A stretch of DNA of 64,000 bases from assembly GCF_003054325.1 (NCBI RefSeq), contig NZ_QBKU01000001.1:186001-250000 (forward strand), written 5' to 3'. The translations under genes were made by a program, and so were the position numbers. The notes under the pieces are model-generated. The model ran no database searches. It was not told where the DNA came from and saw only the letters and a list, made by a program, of their open reading frames with translations. The stretch's first letter is position 1. Each line of letters opens with the position of its first letter. Source of the DNA: Sulfitobacter mediterraneus. Lineage in GTDB: Bacteria; Pseudomonadota; Alphaproteobacteria; Rhodobacterales; Rhodobacteraceae. Shown here one piece after another: positions 25,567 to 36,365 of this stretch.

Positions 25567-25592
25567 GGCATTGGTCTAACGAAGGAAAACCC

Positions 25593-26009
25593 ATGTCGCA
25601 ATCCGAACCCACATTCACATTGGATAGGCTTGATCATCTGGTTCTGACCGTGGCCAGCATTCCCGCAACCGTCGCCTTTTATCAAGATGTACTGGGCATG
25701 CGTTCCGAAGAGTTCGAAACCTCGACAGGCGAGATCCGGCAGGCGTTGAAGTTTGGCGCGTCAAAAATCAACCTGCACCAGCAAGGGCAGGAATTTGAAC
25801 CAAAGGCACAGCGCCCCACTCCGGGCAGCGCAGATTTGTGCTTCCTGACCCAAACCCCAATCCTAGACTGGCAAAACCATCTGGCCGCGCGTGATGTCAC
25901 AATAGAAGACGGCCCCGTCCCCCGCACCGGGGCGGCAGGGCCGCTTGTCTCGATCTACATCCGTGACCCCGACCAAAACCTGATCGAGATTTCGGTGTCG
26001 CAAGTCTAA
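25593..26009 (+). CDS. VOC-family (glyoxalase/dioxygenase-like) protein
   Basis: A 138-residue single-module vicinal oxygen chelate protein. It starts RLDHLVLTVASI and ends IYIRDPDQNLIEIS, with metal-ligand candidates His and Glu in those two segments. Members include virulence protein STM3117-like and glyoxalase-like proteins, and fosfomycin-resistance relatives. Function cannot be fixed. AAGGAA precedes the ATG at 25593. The last four bases overlap the convergent FMN reductase gene. Confidence 0.85.
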   Translation: MSQSEPTFTLDRLDHLVLTVASIPATVAFYQDVLGMRSEEFETSTGEIRQALKFGASKINLHQQGQEFEPKAQRPTPGSADLCFLTQTPILDWQNHLAARDVTIEDGPVPRTGAAGPLVSIYIRDPDQNLIEISVSQV

Positions 26010-26542
26010 ATCAAGCCGCGCAGGTTTTGCATCAGCTGCGTTAGATCACGGGCGTACATTTCGCCAATCAAATGGCCGTTTTCATCAAAGGCATTGGAAG
26101 AATCCGCCAGATGAATTTCAGGCCCCTGCAGGATCATCGGGCGGAACGGCACCATGAAGCCGCGCAGAACCATCTGCGCCCGCACGCCGCCCGCACGGCC
26201 CGCCGCCGCAGACATGACCGCCACTGGTTTGCCGTTCCATGGGTTGCCTTCGGCCCGGCTTATCCAGTCCAGCGCGTTTTTCAGAACGCCTGAGGGGCCA
26301 GCATTATACTCGGGGGTCGACAGGATCACCGCATCCGCCGCCGCGATCTGATCGGCGACCTTTTGCACGGCGGCAGGCACACCTGTGCTGGCCTCATCGT
26401 CCCCGTCATACAGTGGGAAATTGATGTCGGCCAATGCGTATTCGCTGTTGCCAAACAGCCGCGCCGCTTCGGTCAGCAATTTGGTATTTGTCGCCTCTCG
26501 GCGCAAAGAGCCGGAGATGCCAAGCAACTTGGGGGAGGTCAT
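26006..26542 (-). CDS. NADPH-dependent FMN reductase family protein
   Basis: A flavodoxin-like oxidoreductase of 178 residues. FMN-binding motifs are ISGSLRREATNTKLL at the N-terminus and STPEYNAGPSGVLKNALDW in the middle. Relatives reduce FMN, quinones or chromate with NADPH. I use the ATG at 26542; one three codons earlier (26551) is possible. It stands alone on the minus strand. Confidence 0.87.
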   Translation of the reverse strand: MTSPKLLGISGSLRREATNTKLLTEAARLFGNSEYALADINFPLYDGDDEASTGVPAAVQKVADQIAAADAVILSTPEYNAGPSGVLKNALDWISRAEGNPWNGKPVAVMSAAAGRAGGVRAQMVLRGFMVPFRPMILQGPEIHLADSSNAFDENGHLIGEMYARDLTQLMQNLRGLI

Positions 26543-26605
26543 ATCAAACATTCCATTTTGTTTTCTCTGTCCCCTTTATCTCGTTCATCCTCGCAAAAAT
26601 GCAAG

Positions 26606-26630
26606 AAGCCCCCGCGAAATGCAGGGGCTT
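26606..26630 (-). terminator. weak terminator after the OmpA-type lipoprotein gene
   Basis: A 7-bp stem (aagcccc/ggggctt, 26606-26612 with 26624-26630) with an 11-base loop; in the minus direction T-rich sequence follows. Confidence 0.5.
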
Positions 26631-26657
26631 TGTGCGAATTTGCAGAGGTGAGCCCGA

Positions 26658-27326
26658 TCAGGCGTTGGGCAAGATCACAATCTCAACCCGGCGGTTTTGC
26701 GCCTTGCCAGCCGGGGTCAGGTTGCTTGCGATCGGCTGGCTTTCGCCCCGACCAAAGGCCTGTACACGGCCGGTTGGCACGCCATTGCCATAAAGCACAT
26801 TGGCCACCGCATAGGCCCGCCCTTCGGAAAGCTGTTGGTTATAGGCGGCATCGCCATCGCTGTCTGTGTGACCGATCACCTGAACCGTTGAGTTGGGGTA
26901 GGATTGCAGGCTGTTCGCGAGGGTCCGCAGATCACCCATTAGCCCCGGTTGGACGGCAGTGCTGTCCACAGCAAAGAGAATATCCTGCGGCAATGTCACG
27001 ATCAAACGATCACCGGTGTTGGTGATCACCACGTCATTGCCCATCTGCTGGCGCAACTCGGCCTCTTGCTTGTCCAGCGCATAACCAACGCCCGCGCCCA
27101 ATGCACCACCGATTAATGCACCCTTAAGGGCACCATCGCCGCGGTTGCCGTCACCCTTGGACAGCGCGCCCAGCAAGGCACCTGCTCCCGCGCCAATCAA
27201 GGCGCCGTTCTTTGTCTTTTGATTGGGATCACCGGGCTGCGCACCGAACCGGCCCGGATCGGTACAAGCGGAAAGCGCCAATGCGCCGGCCAAAACGCTG
27301 GCCAATGTGAGCTTGGAAGAAATCAT
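26658..27326 (-). CDS. OmpA-family lipoprotein with glycine zipper (YiaD-like)
   Basis: An outer-membrane lipoprotein of 222 residues. The lipobox LSAC puts the lipidated Cys at 21. Residues about 38-95 form a glycine zipper (GALIGAGAGALLGAL and GALIGGALGAGVGYAL). The C-terminal OmpA domain (about 105-220) has the peptidoglycan-binding pattern VIGHTDSDGDAAYNQQLSEGRA and NRRVEIVI. It should link the outer membrane to the wall. It appears to be its own transcription unit. Confidence 0.92.
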   Translation of the reverse strand: MISSKLTLASVLAGALALSACTDPGRFGAQPGDPNQKTKNGALIGAGAGALLGALSKGDGNRGDGALKGALIGGALGAGVGYALDKQEAELRQQMGNDVVITNTGDRLIVTLPQDILFAVDSTAVQPGLMGDLRTLANSLQSYPNSTVQVIGHTDSDGDAAYNQQLSEGRAYAVANVLYGNGVPTGRVQAFGRGESQPIASNLTPAGKAQNRRVEIVILPNA

Positions 27327-27449
27327 ACTACTGCCTTCATGTTGCTGGCCCCGTTCGGGCAGGGCATCTTGATATGTGGCAATATATAACGGTGCTGAGC
27401 GGAAAAAAGTCAGGGGGAAAAATAAGTCGGCGCAAACCCGCGCATCGGC

Positions 27450-28319
27450 TCAGGCCTCGGCGCGGGCGGCCTCGAATGCAAGCATCGCGCGTTTGACCGG
27501 CAAGCCCCAGTGATAACCGCCCAGCGCCCCGGATTTGCGCAATGCGCGATGACACGGGATCAGCCACGACACCGGATTGCGCCCCACCGCCGTACCCACC
27601 GCCCGGACCGCGCGCGGATTGCCGATGGTTTCGGCAATGTCGGAATAGGTTGTGACTTCACCAGACGGAATGCTCAACAACGCCTCCCAAACTTTGATCT
27701 GAAACGGCGCACCGATCAGGAACAAGGGCGCCTTGTCCAGCCCGCTGTCCTTTGCGCCAAAGGCCGTCAACACCCATGGACGCAGCATCATCGGATCTTC
27801 GACAAAGGTCGCATTGGGCCAGCGCGAGGTCAGATCCTGCATCGCAACGTCTTCGCCCATCTCTGAGGCCAGGGCCAAACCGCAGATGCCCTTTTCCGTG
27901 CCCATCACCAGTGCCAGCCCAAAGGGGCTGTCAAACCAACCCCAATAGATCGTCAGCCCATCCCCCTTGCGGGCAAATTCACCGGGGCTCATCGATTCCC
28001 AACGAAGGAACAAATCATGCAAACGCCCTGTGCCGGACAGGCCAACCTCATGCGCGGCCTGCAACGTCGTGGCATTGCTGCGCAGCATCTCTTTGGCCTG
28101 CCCCAGCATCAGATATTGCTGGTACCGCTTCGGCGACACGCCGACCCAGCGCGAGAATATCCGCTGAAAATGCGCGGGCGACATGCCCATCTTTTGCGCA
28201 AGCTGCTCAAGCGGCATCATGTCTTCGGAGGCGTCAATCAGGTCAATGGCGCGACGCATCACTTGAAAATGATAGCCATCATCAGAGGCGGGCGTGGGAA
28301 TGGGTGTGATCTGTGTCAT
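27450..28319 (-). CDS. AraC-Ogt fusion: methylated-DNA cysteine methyltransferase
   Basis: A 289-residue protein with an AraC-type helix-turn-helix domain (about 20-120) joined to an alkylguanine-DNA alkyltransferase. The acceptor Cys is at 256 in IPCHR, with the preceding RAVGTAVGRNPVSWL and following GYHWGLPVKRAML helices present. It would repair O6-methylguanine irreversibly. It lacks the N-terminal zinc/phosphotriester domain of E. coli Ada, so methyl-phosphotriester sensing is not expected. It is divergent from nth, another base-damage repair gene. Confidence 0.9.
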   Translation of the reverse strand: MTQITPIPTPASDDGYHFQVMRRAIDLIDASEDMMPLEQLAQKMGMSPAHFQRIFSRWVGVSPKRYQQYLMLGQAKEMLRSNATTLQAAHEVGLSGTGRLHDLFLRWESMSPGEFARKGDGLTIYWGWFDSPFGLALVMGTEKGICGLALASEMGEDVAMQDLTSRWPNATFVEDPMMLRPWVLTAFGAKDSGLDKAPLFLIGAPFQIKVWEALLSIPSGEVTTYSDIAETIGNPRAVRAVGTAVGRNPVSWLIPCHRALRKSGALGGYHWGLPVKRAMLAFEAARAEA

Positions 28320-28429
28320 GCGTCCAATCTAGGCAGACAGGCCGCACCAAGCGACCCGAAACTTGCGCCTTCGCGATTGAAGCGCGGCCAAGACTTGCCC
28401 CCCGGCCCCATTCCGCGCATACCGATACC

Positions 28430-29074
28430 ATGGCAAAACAGCTTGATTATCATACCATCCGCGAGATTTTCACCCGCTTTCAGGAGGCAGACGCCGAACC
28501 AAAGGGCGAGTTAGATCATGTGAATGTCTACACCCTTGTCGTGGCGGTCGCATTGTCGGCGCAGGCCACCGATGCAGGGGTTAACAAAGCCACCCGCGCC
28601 TTGTTTCAGATCGTGGATACCCCGCAAAAGATGTTGGATCTGGGGCTTGAGGGACTGACCGAACATATCAAGACCATTGGTCTGTTCCGCCAGAAAGCCA
28701 AGAACGTCATGAAACTCAGCCAGATTTTGGTGGATGATTATGGCGGCGAGGTGCCAAACAGCCGCGCAGCGCTGCAATCGCTGCCCGGTGTAGGCCGCAA
28801 GACCGCCAATGTGGTGCTCAACATGTGGTGGCAGCAACCGGCACAGGCCGTTGATACCCATATCTTCCGCGTCGGAAACCGCACTGGCATTGCGCCGGGC
28901 AAAACGGTAGACGCCGTCGAGCGTGCGATTGAAGACAACATTCCTGCTGATTTCCAGCTGCACGCGCATCACTGGCTCATCCTGCATGGCCGTTACCACT
29001 GCAAGGCCCGCAAACCGCAATGCCGCACCTGCATCATCCGTGACCTTTGCCAATTTGAGGACAAAACTGAATGA
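28430..29074 (+). CDS. nth: Endonuclease III
   Basis: DNA glycosylase/AP lyase for oxidised pyrimidines, 214 residues. The helix-hairpin-helix with catalytic Lys is LPGVGRKTANVVL, the catalytic Asp is in AVDTHIFRV, and the [4Fe-4S] ligands are Cys191, 198, 201 and 207 in the canonical C-x6-C-x2-C-x5-C spacing. The ATG at 28430 gives the usual family length. Its stop overlaps the kinase start by four bases. Confidence 0.96.
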   Translation: MAKQLDYHTIREIFTRFQEADAEPKGELDHVNVYTLVVAVALSAQATDAGVNKATRALFQIVDTPQKMLDLGLEGLTEHIKTIGLFRQKAKNVMKLSQILVDDYGGEVPNSRAALQSLPGVGRKTANVVLNMWWQQPAQAVDTHIFRVGNRTGIAPGKTVDAVERAIEDNIPADFQLHAHHWLILHGRYHCKARKPQCRTCIIRDLCQFEDKTE

Positions 29075-30066
29075 AGACCTACGAACTTGTTGGCATCGGG
29101 AATGCCGTTGTTGATGTGATCACCCAAACTGACGACAGCTTTCTGGGGCATATGGGCATCGAAAAAGGCATCATGCAGCTGATCGAACAGGAACGCGCCG
29201 AAGTTCTTTATGCCGCGATGAACGAACGTGTTCAGACACCCGGCGGCGCGGTTGCCAATACAATTGCGGGCGCAGGTGCGCTTGGCATGCAAACCGCCTT
29301 TATCGGGCGGGTGCGCGATGATGCGCTGGGTCATTTCTATGCCGATGCAATGACGGATCACGGCATTGATTTTGTGAACCCGCCTGTCGCGAATGGCGAT
29401 ACGCCAACTTCGCGGTGCATGATCTTTGTCACGCCTGATGGGGAACGGTCGCTGAACACCTACCTTGGCATTTCCACGGGCCTCAATTCAGGCGATGTGC
29501 CGACCGAAGTGTCGGGCAATGCCAAATTGATGTTCCTTGAAGGTTACCTGTTTGACCACGACGCGGGCAAAACCGCCTTCCGCGAGGCCGCACGTGCCAC
29601 CAAAGCGGGCGGCGGCAAGGCAGGTATCGCGATATCTGATCCGTTTTGCGTGGAACGTCACCGTGATGATTTCCTGTCTCTGATCAAACATGATCTGGAC
29701 TATGTGATCGGCAACGAGGCCGAGATGCAGTCGTTGTTCGAAACCGATGACACCGAATTGGCCCTGTCCAAAACCGCCGACATGTGCCCGATTGTAGTGT
29801 GCACCCGGTCCGGCGATGGCGTCAGCCTGATCCGCGATGGCCAACGGGTGGACGTGCCTGTGCAATCCGTGACCCCGGTAGACGCCACCGGCGCAGGTGA
29901 TCAATTTGCCGCCGGTTTCCTGTTTGGCCTGTCGCGTGGCTGCGAGTTGGAAGTCTGCGGACGCATGGGCAATCTTTGTGCAGGCGAAGTGATCAGCCAT
30001 ATCGGCCCGCGTCCACAGCAAGATATGTTGGCCGCCTTCCGCGCCGAAGGGTTGATCGGCGCATGA
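29071..30066 (+). CDS. PfkB-family sugar/nucleoside kinase
   Basis: A 331-residue ribokinase-fold kinase. It has the N-terminal GIGNAVVDVI, the GG-motif TPGGAVANT with the substrate loop, and the C-terminal anion-hole motif DATGAGDQFAAGF. The arrangement resembles adenosine kinase-like members common in alphaproteobacteria, but the substrate is not proven. It is coupled to nth upstream and to an acetyltransferase downstream by 4-base overlaps. Confidence 0.9.
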   Translation: MKTYELVGIGNAVVDVITQTDDSFLGHMGIEKGIMQLIEQERAEVLYAAMNERVQTPGGAVANTIAGAGALGMQTAFIGRVRDDALGHFYADAMTDHGIDFVNPPVANGDTPTSRCMIFVTPDGERSLNTYLGISTGLNSGDVPTEVSGNAKLMFLEGYLFDHDAGKTAFREAARATKAGGGKAGIAISDPFCVERHRDDFLSLIKHDLDYVIGNEAEMQSLFETDDTELALSKTADMCPIVVCTRSGDGVSLIRDGQRVDVPVQSVTPVDATGAGDQFAAGFLFGLSRGCELEVCGRMGNLCAGEVISHIGPRPQQDMLAAFRAEGLIGA

Positions 30067-30656
30067 TTAAGGACGGGCTGTACGATATTCCACGCGGCAA
30101 GATCGCGACAATTGCGACCCATCTGGAAATGCTGGCCCCTGCGCCAGCACGCCCTGTGCCAGCGCCCGAGGGCGTTTCTTTTGAGCAGATCAAACCTGAT
30201 CTGGACCGATACCGTGATCTGTTCACCCGTGTTGGCAGCCTTGATTGGCTTTGGCACGGGCGGCTCAAGATGAATGAGGCCGATCTACAGGCGATCCTAT
30301 CCGATCCAAAGGTCGCTATTTATACGCTCAGACTGGATGGTCAGGACGAGGCTCTGCTGGAGCTGGACTTTCGCCAAGACGGCGCATGTCAACTGGCCTA
30401 TTTTGGACTGACCGCCAATCTCATCGGCAGCGGTGCAGGGCGGTTCATGATGAACCAAGCGATCTCGCTCGCTTGGGCGCAGGACATCACCCGCTTTCAC
30501 GTCGACACCTGCACGATGGACAGCCCGCAAGCCCTGCCGTTCTATATCCGCAGCGGATTTACCCCCTGCGCCCAACAGATCGAAGTGCGCGATGACCCCC
30601 GTTTGGACGGCATCCTGCCCCGCAGTGCTGCACCGCATGTTCCGATTTTCGACTAG
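30063..30656 (+). CDS. GNAT-family N-acetyltransferase
   Basis: A 197-residue protein with a C-terminal GNAT domain: YFGLTANLIGSGAGRFMMNQAI supplies the acetyl-CoA loop (quoted in part), and DSPQALPFYIRSGFTPC the last strand and helix. The first 60 residues precede the domain. The ATG overlaps the kinase stop (ATGA). Its final four bases overlap the convergent secreted-protein gene. The substrate is unknown. Confidence 0.85.
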   Translation: MIKDGLYDIPRGKIATIATHLEMLAPAPARPVPAPEGVSFEQIKPDLDRYRDLFTRVGSLDWLWHGRLKMNEADLQAILSDPKVAIYTLRLDGQDEALLELDFRQDGACQLAYFGLTANLIGSGAGRFMMNQAISLAWAQDITRFHVDTCTMDSPQALPFYIRSGFTPCAQQIEVRDDPRLDGILPRSAAPHVPIFD

Positions 30657-31129
30657 TCCAGCGGACAACTTTCACCGCGAAAACACTGCTGGATCACCTT
30701 GATCTGATCCGGGCTCGGGTTGGGAAAAACAAAGCCGCCGCACGGATCGATTGACATCGTGTAGCGGCCATCCGCCTTTTCGACAAAGGCCAGCACGTCC
30801 ATGCCATCCACAGCACCGCCGCACCAGGGGCCAAAGCAAAGCACCTCAAGCGTGATCTCGCGGTCAAAGTGATGGATGAACCCCGCCATCGACAAGGATT
30901 GGCCGGTGATCCGGGCCGGTATCTCAGTCTGTTTGGGCGGTGCGGGGTCTGTCATGCCTTTTGGCAATTCACCCTCATCAAAAGACAACTGCCCGTGCAC
31001 CACAACATAGGTCTGGGGCGCGGCGCTGGCAGCGTGGAACCCGCGCGCGACGGAAGGTTCAGCACAAGACAGCGCAAGCGCGGGCCAAGGGGCACAGATC
31101 GCAACGAGAAATGCCAGAATGCGGATCAC
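30653..31129 (-). CDS. secreted cysteine-rich protein of unknown function
   Basis: A 158-residue protein with a signal peptide ([19 protein letters not shown]). The mature part has six cysteines (SCAEP, LCFGPWC, DPCGG, QQC, ESC), suggesting periplasmic disulfides. I recognise no family with confidence. Its ATG overlaps the rppH stop by four bases, so it is coupled to an RNA-processing gene although it is exported. Confidence 0.8.
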   Translation of the reverse strand: MIRILAFLVAICAPWPALALSCAEPSVARGFHAASAAPQTYVVVHGQLSFDEGELPKGMTDPAPPKQTEIPARITGQSLSMAGFIHHFDREITLEVLCFGPWCGGAVDGMDVLAFVEKADGRYTMSIDPCGGFVFPNPSPDQIKVIQQCFRGESCPLD

Positions 31130-31608
31130 AGATGCGGCTCAAACTCAGCCAGAACTGTTTCGTAGACCGCACGTTTGAACGGCACGATTTGAGGCACCAG
31201 ATCAGCAATCGGCAACCAGCGCCATTTCGAGAACTCAGGATGTTCAGTCTTGATATTCACCTGATCATCTCGGCCCTCAAAACGCATCAGGAACCATTTC
31301 TGTTCCTGCCCCCGAAACCGACCTTTCCAGATCTGCGGAACAATGTCATGCGGCAGATCATAAGGCACCCAACCGGCGGTTTCAGCCACCACCTGCACCA
31401 GATCACGGGTCACGCCGGTTTCTTCTTCCAGCTCGCGCAACGCGGCATCGCGGGGATCTTCGCCCTTTTCGACACCGCCCTGCGGCATCTGCCATGCATC
31501 CTGATCGCGGTCTTTGCGCTGTCCGACAAAGGCGGCACCATCCGCGTTGATCAGCATCACGCCCACACAGGGGCGATAGGGCAGTTTGGCAATTTCATCG
31601 GGTGTCAT
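31126..31608 (-). CDS. rppH: RNA pyrophosphohydrolase
   Basis: Nudix hydrolase of 160 residues that removes pyrophosphate from the 5' end of mRNA and starts RNase E-dependent decay. The Nudix box is complete: [20 protein letters not shown] then TGV. The N-terminal [16 protein letters not shown] and the WQMPQGG segment are typical of RppH/InvA. The start overlaps the upstream GNAT gene and the end overlaps the secreted-protein gene, both by four bases. Confidence 0.94.
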   Translation of the reverse strand: MTPDEIAKLPYRPCVGVMLINADGAAFVGQRKDRDQDAWQMPQGGVEKGEDPRDAALRELEEETGVTRDLVQVVAETAGWVPYDLPHDIVPQIWKGRFRGQEQKWFLMRFEGRDDQVNIKTEHPEFSKWRWLPIADLVPQIVPFKRAVYETVLAEFEPHL

Positions 31609-32075
31609 TGCAGGGCTTTCTCCATCTCCGCGCGGTCCAGTGTTTCACCAAGCCGCGCCACGCTTTCATGCCGGATAACACGAAAACCAACCGCCAGAAA
31701 GGCAGGCTGCGCCATCAGGCTGGCGTGGGTCCAAAGCCGCCCGTGCCCGGCATCCTGCGCGGATTTCTCAAGCATCTGATACAGGCGCCGGAACAGTCCC
31801 CGGCCCTGCGCCTCGCCGCGCACAAAGGCCATATCGACGTATCCGTCGTTGCGCAGGGTCAAGAACGCAAGGGCGGTGCCGGCTTCCTCGGCCATCCAGA
31901 CATCCTGCTGGGCCAACCGTTGCGCCCATTTCGCGCCGCTGTTTGGCGTGGATTGCCAAGCCGCCCGCTGCGCCTCGGTGTATTTGCTGACGCCTTTATG
32001 GATCGCATCAAACATCACTTCGCCCAATGCATCGGCATCCTGCCCCTGTACAGGCCGTATTTTCAAATCTGTCAT
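31605..32075 (-). CDS. GNAT-family N-acetyltransferase
   Basis: A 156-residue single-domain GNAT enzyme. The acetyl-CoA loop is in [16 protein letters not shown], followed by [18 protein letters not shown]. It is the first gene of a three-gene coupled unit with rppH and the secreted protein. The substrate is unknown. Confidence 0.87.
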   Translation of the reverse strand: MTDLKIRPVQGQDADALGEVMFDAIHKGVSKYTEAQRAAWQSTPNSGAKWAQRLAQQDVWMAEEAGTALAFLTLRNDGYVDMAFVRGEAQGRGLFRRLYQMLEKSAQDAGHGRLWTHASLMAQPAFLAVGFRVIRHESVARLGETLDRAEMEKALQ

Positions 32076-32121
32076 TCTGGCTTGCCCTTGATCCTTCCTT
32101 GGCGTCCAATCGGGAAGGTGA

Positions 32122-34227
<2,106 letters not shown>

Positions 34228-34240
34228 CATAATCAGGTTT

Positions 34241-34265
34241 GGTGGCGGGTTTCGGACCCGTCACC
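34241..34265 (+). terminator. hairpin after fadH
   Basis: A 10-bp stem with one wobble pair (34241-34250 with 34256-34265) and a 5-base loop, 14 bp after the fadH stop. No strong T-run follows. Confidence 0.45.
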
Positions 34266-34304
34266 GCCATTGCAAGCGCCCCGCATCCCCTGCACACTCG
34301 TGCC

Positions 34305-35246
34305 ATGGCAATTTGCGTCTTTGATATCTTTCCCGATGGGACCACCAAGCCGGTAGATGATACCGCGCTGACGGGGGCAGGCACCTATCGTTGGTGGCAT
34401 TTTGATCTGAATGATCCGGCGCTAAGCGAATGGTTGCCCGGACATCTGCCCGCTATTCCTGCCGGTGCCCTGATCCAGCCAGAGACCCGCCCCCGGTGTG
34501 ATGCCTATGAAAACGGTCTGATGCTGAACCTGAGGGGCATCAATCTGAACGCGGGACAACCGGCCGATCAAATGGTTTCGGTACGGATGTGGGTTGATAA
34601 CGATGTCATCATCACCGTGCGGATGCGCAAGGTTTTTGCCCTAGAGGATATCCGCCAAGGCATCGAAGCTGGCACTGCGCCCGCGACCCCCGCCGCTTTT
34701 GTCGAAGCGCTGGTCTCCCGCCTTACGGCGCGCGTGCAGGAAGAGGTCATGGAGATCGCCAAGCTGGCCGAGTTTTATGAGGCCGATCTGGATGACGACA
34801 CCACACCGCCACCCAAAGACCTGCCCGCGACGCGGCGGCGGGTGATCCGTCTGCGGCGCTATCTTGAGCCGCAGCGCACCGCATTGAACAAGCTGGCGGC
34901 GGTTGATCTGCCCTTAATGCCGGAACCGGACGGGTTGCGCCTGCGCGAACTGGCGAACCGCACCACATTGGCAGTTGAGGAACTGGATGCGCTGCGCGAC
35001 CGGCTGTTGACGGTGCAGGACGATCACGACCTTTTTGTTGCGCGCACCCAGGCGCGGCATGGGTATCGGCTTTCTGTTGCAGCGGGGGTATTTCTGCCGC
35101 TTGGGTTTTTGACCGGGCTTTTTGGCGTCAACATCGGCGGTATGCCGGGGCTGGACCACCCCATGGCGTTTGCGTGGCTTTGCCTGTCAATGGCAGCACT
35201 TGCCATCGTGATGCTGCTGGTTCTCAAGCTCAGCAGATGGCTGTGA
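34305..35246 (+). CDS. zntB: CorA-family zinc transporter (ZntB-like)
   Basis: A 313-residue CorA-superfamily metal transporter. A long cytoplasmic domain (1-245) ends in a helix leading into two C-terminal membrane segments. The loop between them carries GVNIGGMPG, the GxN form characteristic of ZntB rather than the GMN of CorA, so zinc or related divalent cation transport is likely. I use the ATG at 34305; the open frame begins 22 codons earlier without support. Confidence 0.9.
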   Translation: MAICVFDIFPDGTTKPVDDTALTGAGTYRWWHFDLNDPALSEWLPGHLPAIPAGALIQPETRPRCDAYENGLMLNLRGINLNAGQPADQMVSVRMWVDNDVIITVRMRKVFALEDIRQGIEAGTAPATPAAFVEALVSRLTARVQEEVMEIAKLAEFYEADLDDDTTPPPKDLPATRRRVIRLRRYLEPQRTALNKLAAVDLPLMPEPDGLRLRELANRTTLAVEELDALRDRLLTVQDDHDLFVARTQARHGYRLSVAAGVFLPLGFLTGLFGVNIGGMPGLDHPMAFAWLCLSMAALAIVMLLVLKLSRWL

Positions 35247-35391
35247 ACCCACATCGGAAACAGCTGTTTCCCTGTTTCCATGCCATGAACGATCCCGCAA
35301 TTACCACGCAACTGTCCCACCCCTGCCCCGTTCCTGCCTGAATTGCGCGTCATACCTTTTCCTCGAAACAAGTATTTTGAAGGAAGCCCAA

Positions 35392-36297
35392 ATGGACCGC
35401 CTCACAGAAATGGAAGCTTTTGCCACCGTGGTGGATCAGGGTGGCTTTACCGATGCCGCCAAGAAGATGGGGATTTCCAAATCCGCCGTCTCCAAACACG
35501 TCTCATCCCTTGAGGCGCGGCTTGGCGCACGGCTTTTGAACCGGACAACCCGCCGGGTCTCGCCCACAGAAATTGGTCTGGCCTATTACGACCGCGCCCG
35601 CCGCGTTCTCAATGACGCTGGCGAAGCGGACGCATTGGTGACATCCATGCAATCTGCGCCCTCTGGCCTGCTGCGGATTTCGGTCGCAACAGACTTTGGC
35701 GTCAACCACCTGTCACCGGCCCTGTCGGAATTCCTCAGCGATTTCCCGGACATCACGGTGAACATGGTCCTGAACAACCGCTATGTTGAGTTGATCAGCG
35801 AAGGCTTTGATATGGCTGTGCGCATTGGCGAACTGGAAGACAGCACTCTGAAGGCCCGCAAGCTGACGGAAACCACCAAACGCATGATCGCCAGCCCAAA
35901 ATACTTTGAGCAATACGGACGCCCCGAAAAGATCGACGATCTGAACGACCACAAGCTGTTGCACTATTCCAACCAGTCGTCAGGCAATGTCTGGAAATTG
36001 ACCGCCCCGTCCGGTGAAAAACGCCAGGTGCGCACCGCAGGCTGGCTGTCTGTGAACGATGGTCAAAGCTTGCTGAACGCGGCGATCTCGGGCCTTGGCA
36101 TCGCCTATTTGCCAAGCTTCCTTTACGCCGATGCGATGGCGCAAGGGCTGGTTGAGGACGCAATTCCCGATCTGCCAATGGAAACCCAAGGCATCTACGC
36201 GGTCTATCCGCCCGGCCGGTTTACCCAGCCAAAGGTCCGCGCCTTTATTGATTTTCTGGTCCATGCCTTTGCCGAAAAAGGCCCAAGCGACTGGTAA
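35392..36297 (+). CDS. LysR-family transcriptional regulator
   Basis: A 301-residue regulator. The winged helix (1-60) is MDRLTEMEAFATVVDQGGFT onward, with ISKSAVSKHVSSLEARLGARLL as recognition region, quoted in part. The effector domain (about 88-300) is of the CrgA/DmlR type with RPEKIDDLNDHKLL. AAGGA precedes the ATG at 35392. Neither neighbour is obviously a target, so the regulon is unknown. Confidence 0.92.
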   Translation: MDRLTEMEAFATVVDQGGFTDAAKKMGISKSAVSKHVSSLEARLGARLLNRTTRRVSPTEIGLAYYDRARRVLNDAGEADALVTSMQSAPSGLLRISVATDFGVNHLSPALSEFLSDFPDITVNMVLNNRYVELISEGFDMAVRIGELEDSTLKARKLTETTKRMIASPKYFEQYGRPEKIDDLNDHKLLHYSNQSSGNVWKLTAPSGEKRQVRTAGWLSVNDGQSLLNAAISGLGIAYLPSFLYADAMAQGLVEDAIPDLPMETQGIYAVYPPGRFTQPKVRAFIDFLVHAFAEKGPSDW

Positions 36298-36326
36298 GCA
36301 AACACCAAACCCCTCGGTGAAACTTC

Positions 36327-36360
36327 GCCCGGCACCCATCCATTGGTTGCCGGGCTTTTT
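36327..36360 (+). terminator. intrinsic terminator after the LysR gene
   Basis: 8-bp stem (gcccggca/tgccgggc, 36327-36334 with 36348-36355), 13-base loop, then five T. Confidence 0.8.
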
Positions 36361-36365
36361 TGTGG

